5,966 bases of DNA, taken from positions 1 to 5,966 of the forward strand of contig JAGNNG010000135.1 of NCBI GenBank assembly GCA_017990795.1, in the 5' to 3' direction. Every line of letters begins with the position of its first letter. The first letter of the stretch is position 1. The notes beneath the pieces were generated by a model that ran no database searches, had not been told where the DNA came from, and saw only the letters and a list, made by a program, of their open reading frames with translations. A program made the translations under genes and the position numbers. Below are positions 1 to 4,632 of the stretch, piece after piece. Source of the stretch: Deltaproteobacteria bacterium. GTDB taxonomy: Bacteria; Myxococcota_A; Polyangia; Palsa-1104; JAEUJZ01.

Positions 1-100
1 GACGCAGCGACAGCAGCAGCCACGCATCCGGGGTTGCTCACCGCGTCGTTCTAGGTCATCGTGAGCGCATACGCAGGACCGTCACGAAGGAGCCGTCACC
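1..100. other. Unassigned left edge with leader of the small OB-fold-like gene
   Basis: No gene can be assigned here. On the plus strand, frame 1 stays open from the edge to a TAG at 52-54 (last residues LLTASF), so it could be the last 17 codons of a gene lying to the left, but 17 codons are too few to judge. On the minus strand a GTG at 41 opens a frame running off the edge, with no Shine-Dalgarno in front of it. The right part is the leader of the gene at 101. A 7-bp direct repeat CCGTCAC (79-85 and 93-99) brackets its ribosome-binding site. Confidence 0.4.
87..92 (+). promoter_or_regulatory. Ribosome-binding site AAGGAG deciding a GTG start
   Basis: AAGGAG is a near-perfect Shine-Dalgarno sequence placed 8 nt before the GTG at 101. 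It supports the 79-residue reading over the overlapping 61-codon frame that begins at 61, which has no such site. Confidence 0.75.
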
Positions 101-340
101 GTGAAAGCCAAGACCAAGAAGCTGTCAGGAACCATCCACCACGTCGACTTAGAAGGCGGCTACTACACCCTGCGTACGCGCAGCGGCGACATCTACAAGC
201 TCGACGGTGGCAAAGCCGATCTGCTGATGCCTGGCGTACACGCTGACGTCGAAGGCGAGATCGAAGACAAGGGCTTTGGCATCAGCTTCGGCACTCCGAC
301 GCTGAAGGTCAAAACCTACCAGGTAAACGGCAAAGGCTAG
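101..340 (+). CDS. Small OB-fold-like hypothetical protein (DUF5818-like)
   Basis: This is a 79-residue protein starting at GTG with a strong Shine-Dalgarno 8 nt upstream. After a Lys-rich N-terminus (residues 2-7), it alternates short beta-prone stretches with turns: LSGTIHHVDLEGGYYTLRT at 8-26, GDIYKLDG at 29-36, PGVHADVEGEIED at 44-56 and PTLKVKTYQV at 66-75. This pattern (a glycine-containing first strand, residues read against a small solute-like core, a PG turn before a VEG strand) resembles small bacterial OB-fold proteins such as the DUF5818 type. There is no signal peptide, membrane segment or cysteine, so it should be a soluble cytoplasmic protein. The role is unknown. OB folds often bind nucleic acid or sugars, but no ligand residues can be named here. 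It stands alone and ends convergently 64 nt from the next gene. I am confident that it is coding and only moderately confident of the fold. Confidence 0.72.
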   Translation: MKAKTKKLSGTIHHVDLEGGYYTLRTRSGDIYKLDGGKADLLMPGVHADVEGEIEDKGFGISFGTPTLKVKTYQVNGKG

Positions 341-360
341 CCCGTCTCCTCCTCCCGCCT

Positions 361-384
361 TGGCCCGCGCTGTTGTGCGAGCCA
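361..384. terminator. Stem-loop between convergent genes
   Basis: The arms TGGCCCGCGC (361-370) and GTGCGAGCCA (375-384) form a 10-bp stem with one C-A mismatch and one G-U pair, closed by a TGTT loop. It lies in the 64-nt gap between two genes that end facing each other, where a shared terminator is expected. Neither strand has a T tract after it, so it is not a canonical intrinsic terminator. It could act as a 3'-end block or be incidental to the high GC. Confidence 0.35.
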
Positions 385-404
385 CCACCGACAGAGTCGC
401 GACT

Positions 405-842
405 TTAACCAGTCGGCCAGTGATACAGCATCGCGTAGACGACGACACCAGTGACGCTGACGTACATCCAGATCGGCCAAGCGTACTTGACGATGCGGCG
501 GTGCTCGGGGATGCGCTTCTGGTTGGCCAGCTGGATGGCGCGAATGGCCAAGATCGGCGTTACCGCGGCCAGCGCCATGTGGCTAAACAGGATCGTCAGA
601 TACAGCACTTTGGCCACACCCTCGCCGGGGAAGCGGTGGGTGCCGGTCAGCGCAAAGCGCGTTAAGTAGCAAACCAAAAACAGCGCCGACACCGCAAACG
701 CCGAGCCCATGCACGCGCGGTGGGCGGCGATGTTCTTGCGCTTGATGAAGTAAAAGCCCGACGCCAGCAGCACGGCGCTAAGGCTATTTAGGGTGGCGTT
801 TACCGCGGGAAGAGTCTGACCCAGGGAATCCGAAAAGCTCAT
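405..842 (-). CDS. DUF420 family four-helix membrane protein
   Basis: This is a 145-residue integral membrane protein with four predicted helices at about 11-33, 44-62, 80-103 and 119-140. The family signature is clear: LPAVNATLNSLSAVLL near the N-terminus, KRKNIAAHRACM after helix 1, FPGEG at 71-75, ILFSHMALA around the third helix, and the closing EHRRIVKYAWPIWMYVSVTG block. Conserved histidines H41, H88 and H114 lie at helix ends and could bind a metal or haem; this is inferred. The family includes Bacillus YozB and staphylococcal CtaM, which are tied to biogenesis of aa3-type haem-copper oxidases, so an oxidase assembly role is the best family-based guess. The ATG at 842 is preceded by GAGG at 850-853 with suitable spacing. 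The gene follows the cyclase by 32 nt on the same strand, so it is probably cotranscribed and perhaps translationally coupled. No oxidase subunit gene is in view. Confidence 0.88.
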   Translation of the reverse strand: MSFSDSLGQTLPAVNATLNSLSAVLLASGFYFIKRKNIAAHRACMGSAFAVSALFLVCYLTRFALTGTHRFPGEGVAKVLYLTILFSHMALAAVTPILAIRAIQLANQKRIPEHRRIVKYAWPIWMYVSVTGVVVYAMLYHWPTG

Positions 843-879
843 GCTAGGACCTCACCGGCGAGGTTTTAGTACACCTAGC
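843..879 (-). promoter_or_regulatory. Candidate translational coupling helix (sequestered ribosome-binding site)
   Basis: On the minus-strand RNA, GCUAGG (879-874) can pair with CCUAGC (848-843), and directly stacked on it ACCUC (864-860) pairs with GAGGU (853-849). This gives 11 base pairs with a 9-nt one-sided bulge and a 6-nt loop. The GAGGU arm is the DUF420 ribosome-binding site, the inner end of the helix touches its ATG at 842, and the UAG stop of the cyclase (877-875) lies inside the outer 5' arm. A ribosome finishing the cyclase would open the helix and free the site. The pairing is seen in the sequence; the function is inferred. Confidence 0.5.
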
Positions 880-2494
880 CGGGCCGCGTCAGCTCTTTCG
901 AGAAAAATCCCGAGGAGTCCCCTTTGCGACCGACGACGTTGAAGATGCGCAGCGCCGAGACCTTGCCCTTTACCTTGGTCGGCGGCAGCGCAATCATCTC
1001 CACCTTGTCTTGCACCGAGGCCAGCGTGCTCTCGCTGACGATGATCTCGCCGGGCTTGGCAATCGAGCACAGGCGCGAGGCGGTGTTTACCGCGTCACCG
1101 ATGACCGTGTACTGCATGGTGTGCGACGAGCCGATGGCGCCGCTGACGACCATGCCGGTGTTGATGCCGATGCCGATTTGAATGGGCTCAAGGCCGCGCA
1201 GGCTGCGCTTCTGGTTAAAGTCGCGCAGCGCCGCCTGCATGTCGATCGCACACTGCACCGCATGCCACGACGAGTCCTCCATCGGCACCGGCGCGCCAAA
1301 CAGCGCCATGATCTCGTCGCCGACGTACTTGTCGAGGGTGCCGTTCCAGCGAAACAGGATATCGACCATGATCTCGAAGTACTCGTTGAGCATGGCGACG
1401 ATCTCGGTGGCCTTGGCTTTTTCGCTCATCGCCGTAAAGCCGCGGATATCCGAGAACAGCATCGTGACTTCGCGCAGCTCGCCGACCTTTTCTAGGTGCA
1501 GCTGACCGGACACCAGCTGCTCGACGAGCTTGGGCGACAGCAGACGCTGAAACTGCGCTCGCGTGCGCGCCTCTTCTTCGATCTTTTTGGCCAAGCGCGC
1601 ATTCTGAATAGCAATCGCCGCTTGGTTGGCGACGGAGCTAAACAGCTGCAGGTCCTTTTCCGTAAACGCATTGGCCGCAATCTGCGAGTCCAGGTGCATG
1701 ACGCCAAGCAGCTCGCTGCCATGCATCAGCGGCACGCTCATCGTCGAGCGAATGCCCTGCATGATGATCGAGTGCGAGCCCACAAACCGCGCATCCATGC
1801 TGGCATCCGACGAGAGCACCGCGCGCTTTTGCTGCGTCACCTCGCTGATGATGGCGTTAGAAAGCACAATCTGCTCGCTGGCCTGACGCACGTTCTTGTG
1901 CTTGACGTACTTGGGCAACAGCTGCCCGTTTTCCATCAGCAAGATGACGCCACGATCCGCCGGCAAGAGCTCAAACGACTTGTCCAAGATCTTGGGCAGC
2001 AGCGTCTCTAAGTCGAGGATGCCCATGATCGCCTGGCCCAGCTCGTGGGCGATGCGCAGCTTCTCGTAGTCGCGCTTCAGCGTGTCTAGCCCCAAGTCCT
2101 TGGCGGGCATGAACCGCTCGGACTTTTCGGCGTCGACCTTGTGACGGATCAGGCTCTCGTTGATGCTGCTGGGCGCGATGGTGACGCGGTGCAGCGAGTC
2201 CTCACTGGGCGGCTTGTCCGAGTACAAAAGACGGGTCGACCCCATCGTGATCTCGTCGCCGTGCTTGAGGACTTGATCCGAGACGCGGGTGTTGCCGACA
2301 TAGCTGCCGTTCAGCGAGCCCAAGTCTCGCAGCATGAACGAGCCGTCAGGCTGCTGGATGACGTGCGCGTGCTCTTTGGAGACGATGCGGTCTAAGATCT
2401 GGACGCTGTTGTCCGGATGTCGACCGATGGTGTTGAACTCGCCAAGTTCAAACTCCTTCCGGACACCGCCGGTCAGTAAGATCAGCTTGGCCAA
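875..2494 (-). CDS. FHA-GAF-class III adenylate cyclase
   Basis: This is a soluble 539-residue protein predicted to convert ATP to cAMP. The FHA domain (about 1-92) has the phosphopeptide-binding signature: GR at 24-25, S39, H42 and the LNGSYVGN loop at 61-68, so it should read phosphothreonine made by a Ser/Thr kinase. A short helical linker (136-156) leads to a GAF sensor domain (about 157-300). A helix at 295-325 connects this to the catalytic domain (about 340-520). The catalytic set looks complete: metal aspartates D349 (FSDIRGF) and D393 (KYVGDEIMALFG), adenine-selecting K389 and T463 (QYTVIGD), and transition-state N470 and R474 (VNTASRL). The K/T pair favours adenylate over guanylate cyclase. 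There are no membrane segments. The start is a TTG at 2494 with GGAG 8 nt upstream, and the protein begins directly with the first FHA strand (MAKLILLTGG). A good promoter lies just upstream. The GAF ligand cannot be predicted. Confidence 0.93.
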   Translation of the reverse strand: MAKLILLTGGVRKEFELGEFNTIGRHPDNSVQILDRIVSKEHAHVIQQPDGSFMLRDLGSLNGSYVGNTRVSDQVLKHGDEITMGSTRLLYSDKPPSEDSLHRVTIAPSSINESLIRHKVDAEKSERFMPAKDLGLDTLKRDYEKLRIAHELGQAIMGILDLETLLPKILDKSFELLPADRGVILLMENGQLLPKYVKHKNVRQASEQIVLSNAIISEVTQQKRAVLSSDASMDARFVGSHSIIMQGIRSTMSVPLMHGSELLGVMHLDSQIAANAFTEKDLQLFSSVANQAAIAIQNARLAKKIEEEARTRAQFQRLLSPKLVEQLVSGQLHLEKVGELREVTMLFSDIRGFTAMSEKAKATEIVAMLNEYFEIMVDILFRWNGTLDKYVGDEIMALFGAPVPMEDSSWHAVQCAIDMQAALRDFNQKRSLRGLEPIQIGIGINTGMVVSGAIGSSHTMQYTVIGDAVNTASRLCSIAKPGEIIVSESTLASVQDKVEMIALPPTKVKGKVSALRIFNVVGRKGDSSGFFSKELTRPG

Positions 2495-2502
2495 ATTCTC
2501 TA

Positions 2503-2506
2503 CTCC
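2503..2506 (-). promoter_or_regulatory. Ribosome-binding site fixing a TTG start
   Basis: GGAG on the minus strand lies 8 nt before the TTG at 2494-2492. This supports the unusual TTG start of the cyclase. The nearest upstream ATG (2517-2515) is in another frame and hits a stop after five codons. Confidence 0.65.
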
Positions 2507-2515
2507 GAGGGAATC

Positions 2516-2545
2516 ATTTTAGACTGCTGAGCCAGGTCCTGTCAC
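2516..2545 (-). promoter_or_regulatory. Sigma-70-like promoter of the cyclase gene
   Basis: On the minus strand, GTGACA (2545-2540) matches the -35 consensus at 5 of 6 positions. It is followed after an 18-nt spacer by TAAAAT (2521-2516), which matches the -10 consensus at 5 of 6. Transcription would begin near 2509, giving a leader of about 15 nt that still contains the GGAG site. This is the best-matching promoter in the window. It implies the cyclase and DUF420 genes are transcribed independently of the response regulator upstream. Confidence 0.6.
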
Positions 2546-2673
2546 GCACTGTACGCTGGGTCCGCAAACAAGCCGCTTCGCCCTTGCTGCTGCGCCCATG
2601 CACGAGGGCACCCACGCCGCTAGCTACCCAAGGCACGACACCAATTTCAGCAAGGGCGCCGCCAGCGAGCCAC

Positions 2674-2702
2674 AAAAAACGCCTGCTGCAAAATAGCGCG
2701 GC
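2674..2702 (-). terminator. Probable intrinsic terminator after the response regulator
   Basis: On the minus strand, arms GCCGCGC (2702-2696) and GCAGCAGGC (2689-2681) pair as a 7-bp stem with two single-A bulges around a TATTTT loop. After one G comes a run of six T (2679-2674). It lies about 100 nt beyond the response regulator stop and before the cyclase promoter, which is the expected place. The bulged stem is imperfect, so efficiency is uncertain. Confidence 0.45.
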
Positions 2703-2753
2703 CACCGCCAGCCACCGAGTGTACCGACGAGAAAGACCGCTGTCGCTGCACCG

Positions 2754-2779
2754 GTAGCTGCCCGCTTCGCGAGAGCTAC
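2754..2779 (-). other. Stem-loop in the 3' region of the response regulator
   Basis: On the minus strand, GTAGCT-CTCGC (2779-2769) pairs with GCGGG-C-AGCTAC (2765-2754), forming an 11-bp stem with one bulged C and a GAA loop. One pair is G-U on the minus-strand RNA but a C-A mismatch on the opposite RNA, so the fold fits transcription with the response regulator gene. It begins 25 nt after the stop codon. There is no T tract, so it is more likely a 3'-end stabiliser or a factor-dependent site than an intrinsic terminator. Confidence 0.4.
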
Positions 2780-2803
2780 AGACGGTCCGAGCGCCCGCCG
2801 CGC

Positions 2804-3226
2804 TTACTTAGCCTTGCCGCCTTTGCCAGCTTTGGCCTGGATAACGCGCGCAATCTTTGCCTCAAGCTCAGCGAAGTCAAACGGCTTGTCGACGTAGTCG
2901 TCAGCACCGTACAGCGGCGAGGTCATCTCGTTTACCTTCTCGCCGATCGCGGTCAGCATGACGATGCCGATGTCGGACAGCTCAGAGTCGCCACGCAGCT
3001 CGCGCGCCACTTCCCAGCCGTTTTTGCCGGGCATCATGACATCCAGCAGCACCAAGTCCGGGTGCTGCGCGTGAGCCATCTGCAGCGTCTGCAGGCCATC
3101 GGCAGCTTCCAGAACTTTGTAGCCTTTCTTGCTGAGCCTTATTGACAACATGGTCAATATCTCAGGGTCATCATCTGCGATCAGGACGGTGCCACGGCTT
3201 GCGGTCTGATTTGTCGTCGGCTGCAT
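2804..3226 (-). CDS. Single-domain response regulator (CheY-like receiver)
   Basis: This 140-residue protein is a lone receiver domain (about 12-131) with no output domain. The phosphorylation machinery is intact: acidic pair D18/D19 in VLIADDDPE, phospho-acceptor D62 in LVLLDVMMPG, T92 in VMLTA, switch aromatic Y111 and lysine K114 in ADDYVDKPF. It should be phosphorylated by a histidine kinase encoded elsewhere and signal through protein contact. The C-terminal tail AKAGKGGKAK is short, basic and flexible, a feature that could contact nucleic acid or an acidic partner; this is only a guess. The ATG at 3226 is chosen because the receiver fold begins a few residues later. The frame stays open to 3427, but that extension lies antisense to the divergent gene and has no domain sequence. 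There is no clear Shine-Dalgarno. A GTG at 3235 in the same frame is an alternative start. Confidence 0.9.
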   Translation of the reverse strand: MQPTTNQTASRGTVLIADDDPEILTMLSIRLSKKGYKVLEAADGLQTLQMAHAQHPDLVLLDVMMPGKNGWEVARELRGDSELSDIGIVMLTAIGEKVNEMTSPLYGADDYVDKPFDFAELEAKIARVIQAKAGKGGKAK

Positions 3227-3233
3227 GCGGTTC

Positions 3234-3262
3234 ACGCTAGCCCGAGCGCCTTGACAGGTCAA
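3234..3262 (-). promoter_or_regulatory. Candidate response regulator promoter, possibly leaderless
   Basis: On the minus strand, TTGACC (3262-3257, 5 of 6 matches) is followed after exactly 17 nt by TAGCGT (3239-3234). The latter matches only 3 of 6 positions but keeps the important T1, A2 and T6. The predicted start of transcription falls at or within a base or two of the ATG at 3226, which would explain the missing Shine-Dalgarno. Confidence 0.4.
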
Positions 3263-3263
3263 G
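3250..3263. promoter_or_regulatory. 14-bp palindrome in a divergent promoter (possible operator)
   Basis: CTTGAC-AG-GTCAAG is a perfect inverted repeat with 6-bp arms and a 2-bp spacer. It lies between the divergent response regulator and flippase-like genes. Each arm supplies a -35-like hexamer, TTGACA on plus and TTGACC on minus. A further TTGAC half-site occurs at 3290-3294. A dimeric regulator bound here would cover both -35 elements. The symmetry is seen in the sequence; the operator role is inferred. Confidence 0.45.
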
Positions 3264-3279
3264 AGACGGGGGGCATCGT
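3251..3279 (+). promoter_or_regulatory. Candidate promoter of the flippase-like gene
   Basis: TTGACA (3251-3256) is a perfect -35 hexamer. The best partner at 17-nt spacing is CATCGT (3274-3279), which matches the -10 consensus at only 3 of 6 positions. Transcription would start near 3286 and give a leader of about 74 nt. The weak -10 suggests an activator or a different sigma factor. Confidence 0.35.
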
Positions 3280-3359
3280 CCCCGATATGTTGACCGCCGC
3301 CACGCGCTCCCCGGAGGCCCACGCCCTGCGCAACGACCGGCTCCTCACCACGCCGCGCC

Positions 3360-4472
3360 ATGTCTGAGCAATCAAACCAGCCAAGTCCGCCGCCCGCATC
3401 AGCGCCACGCGCAGGCAGCTCACGCAAGCTGACGCGCGGCTTGGCGTTGTCTGTGGCGGCGGGTGCAGCGCTGTACGTACTGCTGGCTACCGGGCTTGGC
3501 GAGGGACGAGCCGTCTGGCAGCACCTGCGCGCGTTCTCACCGACAGTGCTACTGCTGGGACTTTTGCTAGCGTCGCTAAACTACCTGTTTCGATTTGCCA
3601 AGTGGCAGTACTACCTGCGGGTGCTCGACGTGAACACTTGGCCGCTGCCGGCGCAGACTCGCACCCTGCAAGACGGTCAGACCCGGCCATACCTTAGGCT
3701 GTCTGACTCGCTGCTGGTGTTTTTTTCTGGGTTTGCTCTGACGGTGACGCCGGGCAAGGTGGGCGAGGTCCTAAAGTCCTATCTGCTCAAAGAGTCGCAC
3801 CACGAGCCACTGGCCCGCACCGCGCCCATCGTCTTTGCCGAGCGCCTGACAGACTTACTAAGCCTGCTGCTGCTGGCCCTGCTGGGCATCGCCACCTGGA
3901 TGAGCCCCGCGCAGCGCTACTTCGTCGGTATGGGCTTTGCGCTGTGCCTGGGTCTGATCCTGCTTCTGACCTCACGCTCACTGGTTTACGGGCTCTTGCG
4001 CATCCTGCAAAAGCTGCCGCCGCAGCGCCTAATGACCCGCCTGTGCCCCAAACTGCACGAGCTATACGACTCGGCCTACCTGATGATTCGTCCCGTTCCG
4101 CTGCTGCTTGGCACCGTGCTCTCGATTGTGGCGTGGTTTTGTGAGTGCCTGGCGTTCTACTGGGTCGTCAGAGGCTGCATCGACGGCGCGCAAGCAACCC
4201 TTCTGCTGTGTACTTTCATCTACGCCTTAATGACCGTCGCGGGCGCGCTGGCATTTGTGCCTGGCGGCCTCGGCGTCACCGAGGGCGGCATGGTGCTGAT
4301 GCTGGCGCAGCTGGGTGGACTCTCCAGCGCCAGTGGCGTTGCTGCAACCCTAATCATCCGGGTGCAGACGCTGTGGTTCGCAGTGCTGCTGGGAGTGCTG
4401 GCCATGCTCCTCTACTCGCGAGGGCAGCACATGACCGTCTCGCTGGATAGCCTGCAGCAGCGTGATCCATAA
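3360..4472 (+). CDS. Flippase-like / LPG synthase-type transmembrane protein
   Basis: This is a 370-residue inner-membrane protein of the lysylphosphatidylglycerol synthase transmembrane-region family (UPF0104/AglD-like). After a Pro- and Ser-rich cytoplasmic start (1-22), about eight hydrophobic segments run from 26 to 352. Family hallmarks are clear: TPGKVGEVLKSYLL at 130-143, FAERLTDLLSLLLL at 159-172 and FVPGGLGVTEGGM at 299-311. It ends 18 residues after the last helix, so the cytosolic aminoacyl-transferase domain of true LPG synthases is absent and it cannot make lysyl-PG by itself. Stand-alone members are thought to move or handle lipid- or isoprenoid-linked molecules; the substrate cannot be predicted. 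The ATG at 3360 is the first in-frame start. No Shine-Dalgarno is near it; a GGAGG at 3313-3317 is too far away. It is divergent from the response regulator and 160 nt before a cell-wall enzyme gene on the same strand. Confidence 0.88.
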   Translation: MSEQSNQPSPPPASAPRAGSSRKLTRGLALSVAAGAALYVLLATGLGEGRAVWQHLRAFSPTVLLLGLLLASLNYLFRFAKWQYYLRVLDVNTWPLPAQTRTLQDGQTRPYLRLSDSLLVFFSGFALTVTPGKVGEVLKSYLLKESHHEPLARTAPIVFAERLTDLLSLLLLALLGIATWMSPAQRYFVGMGFALCLGLILLLTSRSLVYGLLRILQKLPPQRLMTRLCPKLHELYDSAYLMIRPVPLLLGTVLSIVAWFCECLAFYWVVRGCIDGAQATLLLCTFIYALMTVAGALAFVPGGLGVTEGGMVLMLAQLGGLSSASGVAATLIIRVQTLWFAVLLGVLAMLLYSRGQHMTVSLDSLQQRDP

Positions 4473-4502
4473 GCTTGCTGCGCGCGCCCGCAGTCACCAA
4501 GC
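4473..4502 (+). terminator. Stem-loop directly after the flippase-like gene
   Basis: GCTTG-CTGCG (4473-4482) pairs with CGCAG (4489-4493) and CAAGC (4498-4502), leaving a CGCGCC loop and a 4-nt TCAC bulge. This gives 10 bp starting at the base after the stop codon. No T tract follows, so termination would be weak or factor-dependent, and read-through into the L,D-transpeptidase gene is possible. Confidence 0.4.
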
Positions 4503-4609
4503 CAGCGACGCCAATCGCTACACCGACCTGCACTGACGTGGCCGTACCCGCGACCTAAGCGCGCAAGATTGCACGGTAATTTCAGCGACGGCTGCGCGAC
4601 GGAAGACCT

Positions 4610-4618
4610 TGCTATCAT
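4610..4618 (+). promoter_or_regulatory. Candidate extended -10 promoter of the L,D-transpeptidase gene
   Basis: TGC-TATCAT combines a TGn extension with a -10 matching 5 of 6 positions. No good -35 lies upstream, as is common for extended -10 promoters. The predicted start of transcription is near 4625, only about 8 nt before the ATG at 4633, so there would be no room for a Shine-Dalgarno. None is seen. Confidence 0.35.
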
Positions 4619-4632
4619 GAGTCGTCAGCCTC

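Larger units (their letters stand above)
2546..2803. other. Non-coding gap between response regulator and cyclase
   Basis: This is the main part of a 309-nt gap without a convincing gene. The minus-strand frame at 2514-2705 (63 codons) has no recognisable family, is rich in isolated Arg, Cys and Trp, and covers the cyclase promoter, so I treat it as chance. The gap contains the 3' region of the response regulator, with two RNA hairpins listed separately, and the cyclase promoter at its left end. Its size leaves room for an upstream regulator-binding region or a small RNA, but I see no specific sign of either. Confidence 0.5.

Noticed and set aside
395..404. 10-bp palindrome AGTCGCGACT near the DUF420 stop
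   Set aside because: It has no loop, so it is no terminator hairpin, and it lies at the end of converging genes, where an operator is unlikely. Short GC-rich palindromes are common by chance.
149..448. Minus-strand frame of 99 codons overlapping the OB-fold-like gene and the DUF420 end
   Set aside because: It has no Shine-Dalgarno, its composition is typical of antisense high-GC sequence, and it conflicts with two better supported genes.
1010..2011. Long plus-strand open frames (1010-1495 and 1496-2011) opposite the cyclase
   Set aside because: They are Arg/His/Asp-rich mirror translations of the cyclase gene, whose minus-strand protein has complete FHA, GAF and catalytic motifs. They match no family.
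2500..2517. Five-codon upstream frame (ATG to TAG) before the cyclase, which could suggest a leader peptide
   Set aside because: The predicted start of transcription near 2509 lies inside it, and it has no ribosome-binding site.
2514..2705. 63-codon minus-strand frame in the gap before the cyclase
   Set aside because: It covers the cyclase promoter and terminator-like structures, has no good ribosome-binding site and no recognisable family.
3227..3427. N-terminal extension of the response regulator frame up to 3427 (67 more codons)
   Set aside because: It is antisense to the start of the flippase-like gene, is Gly/Arg-rich without domain character, and covers the divergent promoter. The receiver fold begins just after the ATG at 3226.
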